Assembly (NCBI GenBank): GCA_015657535.1
Contig: JADHZB010001939.1
Location: 4,094 to 52,534, forward strand
DNA from: Nephromyces sp. MM_2019
Lineage: Eukaryota; Apicomplexa; Aconoidasida; Nephromycida
DNA: 48,441 nt
Direction: 5' to 3'
Shown: positions 46,754-48,441 of the stretch, piece by piece
How the letters are laid out: each line of letters begins with the position of its first letter
Numbering within the stretch: the first letter of the stretch is position 1
Position numbers and translations under genes: made by a program
The notes under the pieces: model-generated
The model's input: only the letters and a program-made list of their open reading frames with translations
Database searches by the model: none
Told to the model about the DNA's origin: nothing

Positions 46754-48117
46754 TTAACTTAATTGGTGTGTGTGTGTGTGTGTGTGTGCATGTGAGAGTA
46801 ATTTAGGTATGGGTGTGTATATGTTTGCGATTTGTGTGAGTGTTTGTTTGTAAAGTAACTGGCTGTGTGTCTGTAAATTGAATGTGTTTAATAAAATGTT
46901 TGTGTGTAAATGATATGTGTGTTTGTTCTACTAAAGCTATAAATCTTTTCAATTTTAATTTAAATTGTAGGTTATTTATAAAAAGGTGTGTGTAGAGGGT
47001 TTTAGCATTTTAATTATAATGGTTTTTCAAAGTATTTAACTAATTTTAGGGTGTAAACGTGTATTTGCATTTATATACACATGTAATTGTCAATTTTTTT
47101 AGCAAGGCTTAGTATATAGTTACTTGACAAAATTGTTGCGGTTTTTATACGGATACACACACACACACAAAGTTGAAACAATGTATCATAGTGTTAAGTA
47201 TAACTTTATAGTTACAAATTTCCAATTTCCCTATATTTTAACCAAGTATATTGCTGATTTTTTAACATTTTATAAATAAACACATACCTAATTTTTTTAA
47301 TAAACATTTCAGACATACATACAACCACATTAATTTACTTCTTTGCACACATATACACACACCCATACTCGTTCATTTTTGTCACACATACATTTTCCAA
47401 ACACGTAGCCACATCTAAACACACACTTTCAGCATCCAACCACACACATTTTTGGCAACTACATATTATTATTTTAAACACACTCACACAAACTACTATA
47501 AACATTTATACTTACTTATATTCTTTGTAAAAATATATATATATAATTTATAAAAACTTAAATAATATATTAAATTTTATATAAATTTACACTCATTAGT
47601 TGGTTAATTGAGCTTCTCTAAATTGTGTGTATGGACATATATATATATTAATTAAAATATGTGCCAATCTATTATGTGTAAATTTTTTAATTTTGTATGT
47701 GTGCTATTTAAGATATTTTTCACACATTGAAATCTTGAAATATAATAATTAACTTTGCTCTATAAATTGTAGGAATACACACACAATTTAGTTCTCATAT
47801 ATATACATACATATATATTACACAATTTAGTCAAATTTTATGCACATATATATATATATATATAAGTTCAAACCAAACTATCATTTTCAGTGAAATTGAT
47901 TATAAATATATAATCAATACTTCAATTAAATGAGATATATTGCTTATGAGTTTTTTATAGCCATATACACACACTTATAGTCACACACACACACAAGGAT
48001 AACCACACAAATGTTTGTATAAAGTTATCATATTTTTGAAATAGGAAATTGTACGATTTTGAATTAGTCTACTCAAAGTTTAGATTGATGTCTTATCAAT
48101 TTTACAAAAATGAAGGA

Positions 48118-48149
<32 letters not shown>

Positions 48150-48345
48150 TTGTGTAAACCTAAAGTAAGTTGAATGGTTGTGTGCATAAATTTTCCAAGT
48201 TCTATAAAGTAAATGTGTGTATTTTTTTATATATACTCGGTGTGTGTAAATTTTTTTGTACCTAAATCTATGTGTTTATGTTATTTTGTACGTGTTTGTG
48301 TAGGTATAGGTGTATGTATGTAAGTCTTTATGGTGAATTATGGGA
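46754..48345. other. Intergenic region right of the carrier gene
   Basis: About 1.6 kb of TG- then CA-rich AT DNA with (TA)n runs at 47855-47875 and 48118-48145. The first part must contain the carrier promoter. I found no coding exon. Confidence 0.6.
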
Positions 48346-48441
48346 ATGTGTGTATAGATTTTGAGTATGTGTGTGTATAGATTTTGAGTATGTGTGTGTA
48401 TAGATTTTGAGTATGTGTGTGTATAGATTTTGAGTATGTGT
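48346..48441. repeat. 23-bp tandem repeat at the right edge
   Basis: Four copies of TATGTGTGTGTATAGATTTT plus GAG, continuing to the window end. Period 23 is set by TAGATTTTGAG at 48355, 48378, 48401 and 48424. Confidence 0.9.

Noticed and set aside
1..48441. tRNA, rRNA and transposon genes
   Set aside because: I looked for tRNA B-box-like sequence, rRNA blocks, reverse transcriptase or transposase motifs and terminal repeats and recognised none; a dedicated scan could still find a tRNA.

Overview
The window is nuclear DNA of an apicomplexan parasite, very AT-rich and intron-rich. The evidence is an apicortin gene (a partial p25-alpha motif followed by a doublecortin domain, a combination known almost only from Apicomplexa), two genes with AP2 DNA-binding domains of the ApiAP2 kind, and many short GT-AG introns. 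Genes for mitochondrial translation (mL54), glycine import for haem synthesis (SLC25A38 type), glycine cleavage (T-protein) and GPI-anchor synthesis (PIG-H) argue against Cryptosporidium, which has lost most mitochondrial metabolism. I cannot name the lineage more closely.

Fourteen protein genes could be spliced by eye into models whose exon phases all agree. Three more are probable or tentative. From left to right: PRP19 (183-5923, minus, 13 exons); an ApiAP2 protein (8702-10123, minus, one exon); a 1,452-residue CH-domain/coiled-coil protein (12391-17438, minus, 12 exons); a C2 plus PH-like protein (18204-19700, plus); apicortin (20229-21392, plus); an HMG-box/histone-fold fusion (22229-23518, plus, 10 exons); an unresolved spliced gene (about 23.69-24.47 kb, minus) and a tentative 56-residue gene (24571-24821, minus); a USP12/46-like deubiquitinase (25724-28061, plus); an ERD2-like membrane protein (29257-30735, plus); an unrecognised 13-exon gene (31686-33184, minus); glycine cleavage T-protein (33717-35796, minus, 11 exons); a small AP2 protein (36426-37965, minus); URM1 (39282-39629, plus); mL54 (40519-41183, plus); PIG-H (42306-44068, plus, 5 exons); and an SLC25A38-type carrier (44742-46753, minus).

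The DNA has two textures. The flanks (about 1-7.2 kb and 36.4-48.4 kb) are full of TG/CA and TA microsatellites and 16-47 bp minisatellites. These fill introns and intergenic DNA, form one splice donor, and intrude into one coding sequence. The central 29 kb (about 7.2-36.4 kb) almost lacks them. It has the same kind of introns and also carries apicomplexan genes, so this may be a real compositional domain; a joining error cannot be excluded.

Two functional themes stand out. Apicortin, the CH/coiled-coil protein and the C2-PH protein sit together and suggest the cortical or apical microtubule cytoskeleton. The T-protein, the SLC25A38-type carrier, mL54 and perhaps the small AP2 protein act in the mitochondrion, two of them on glycine. 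No rRNA, tRNA, CRISPR array or mobile element was recognised.
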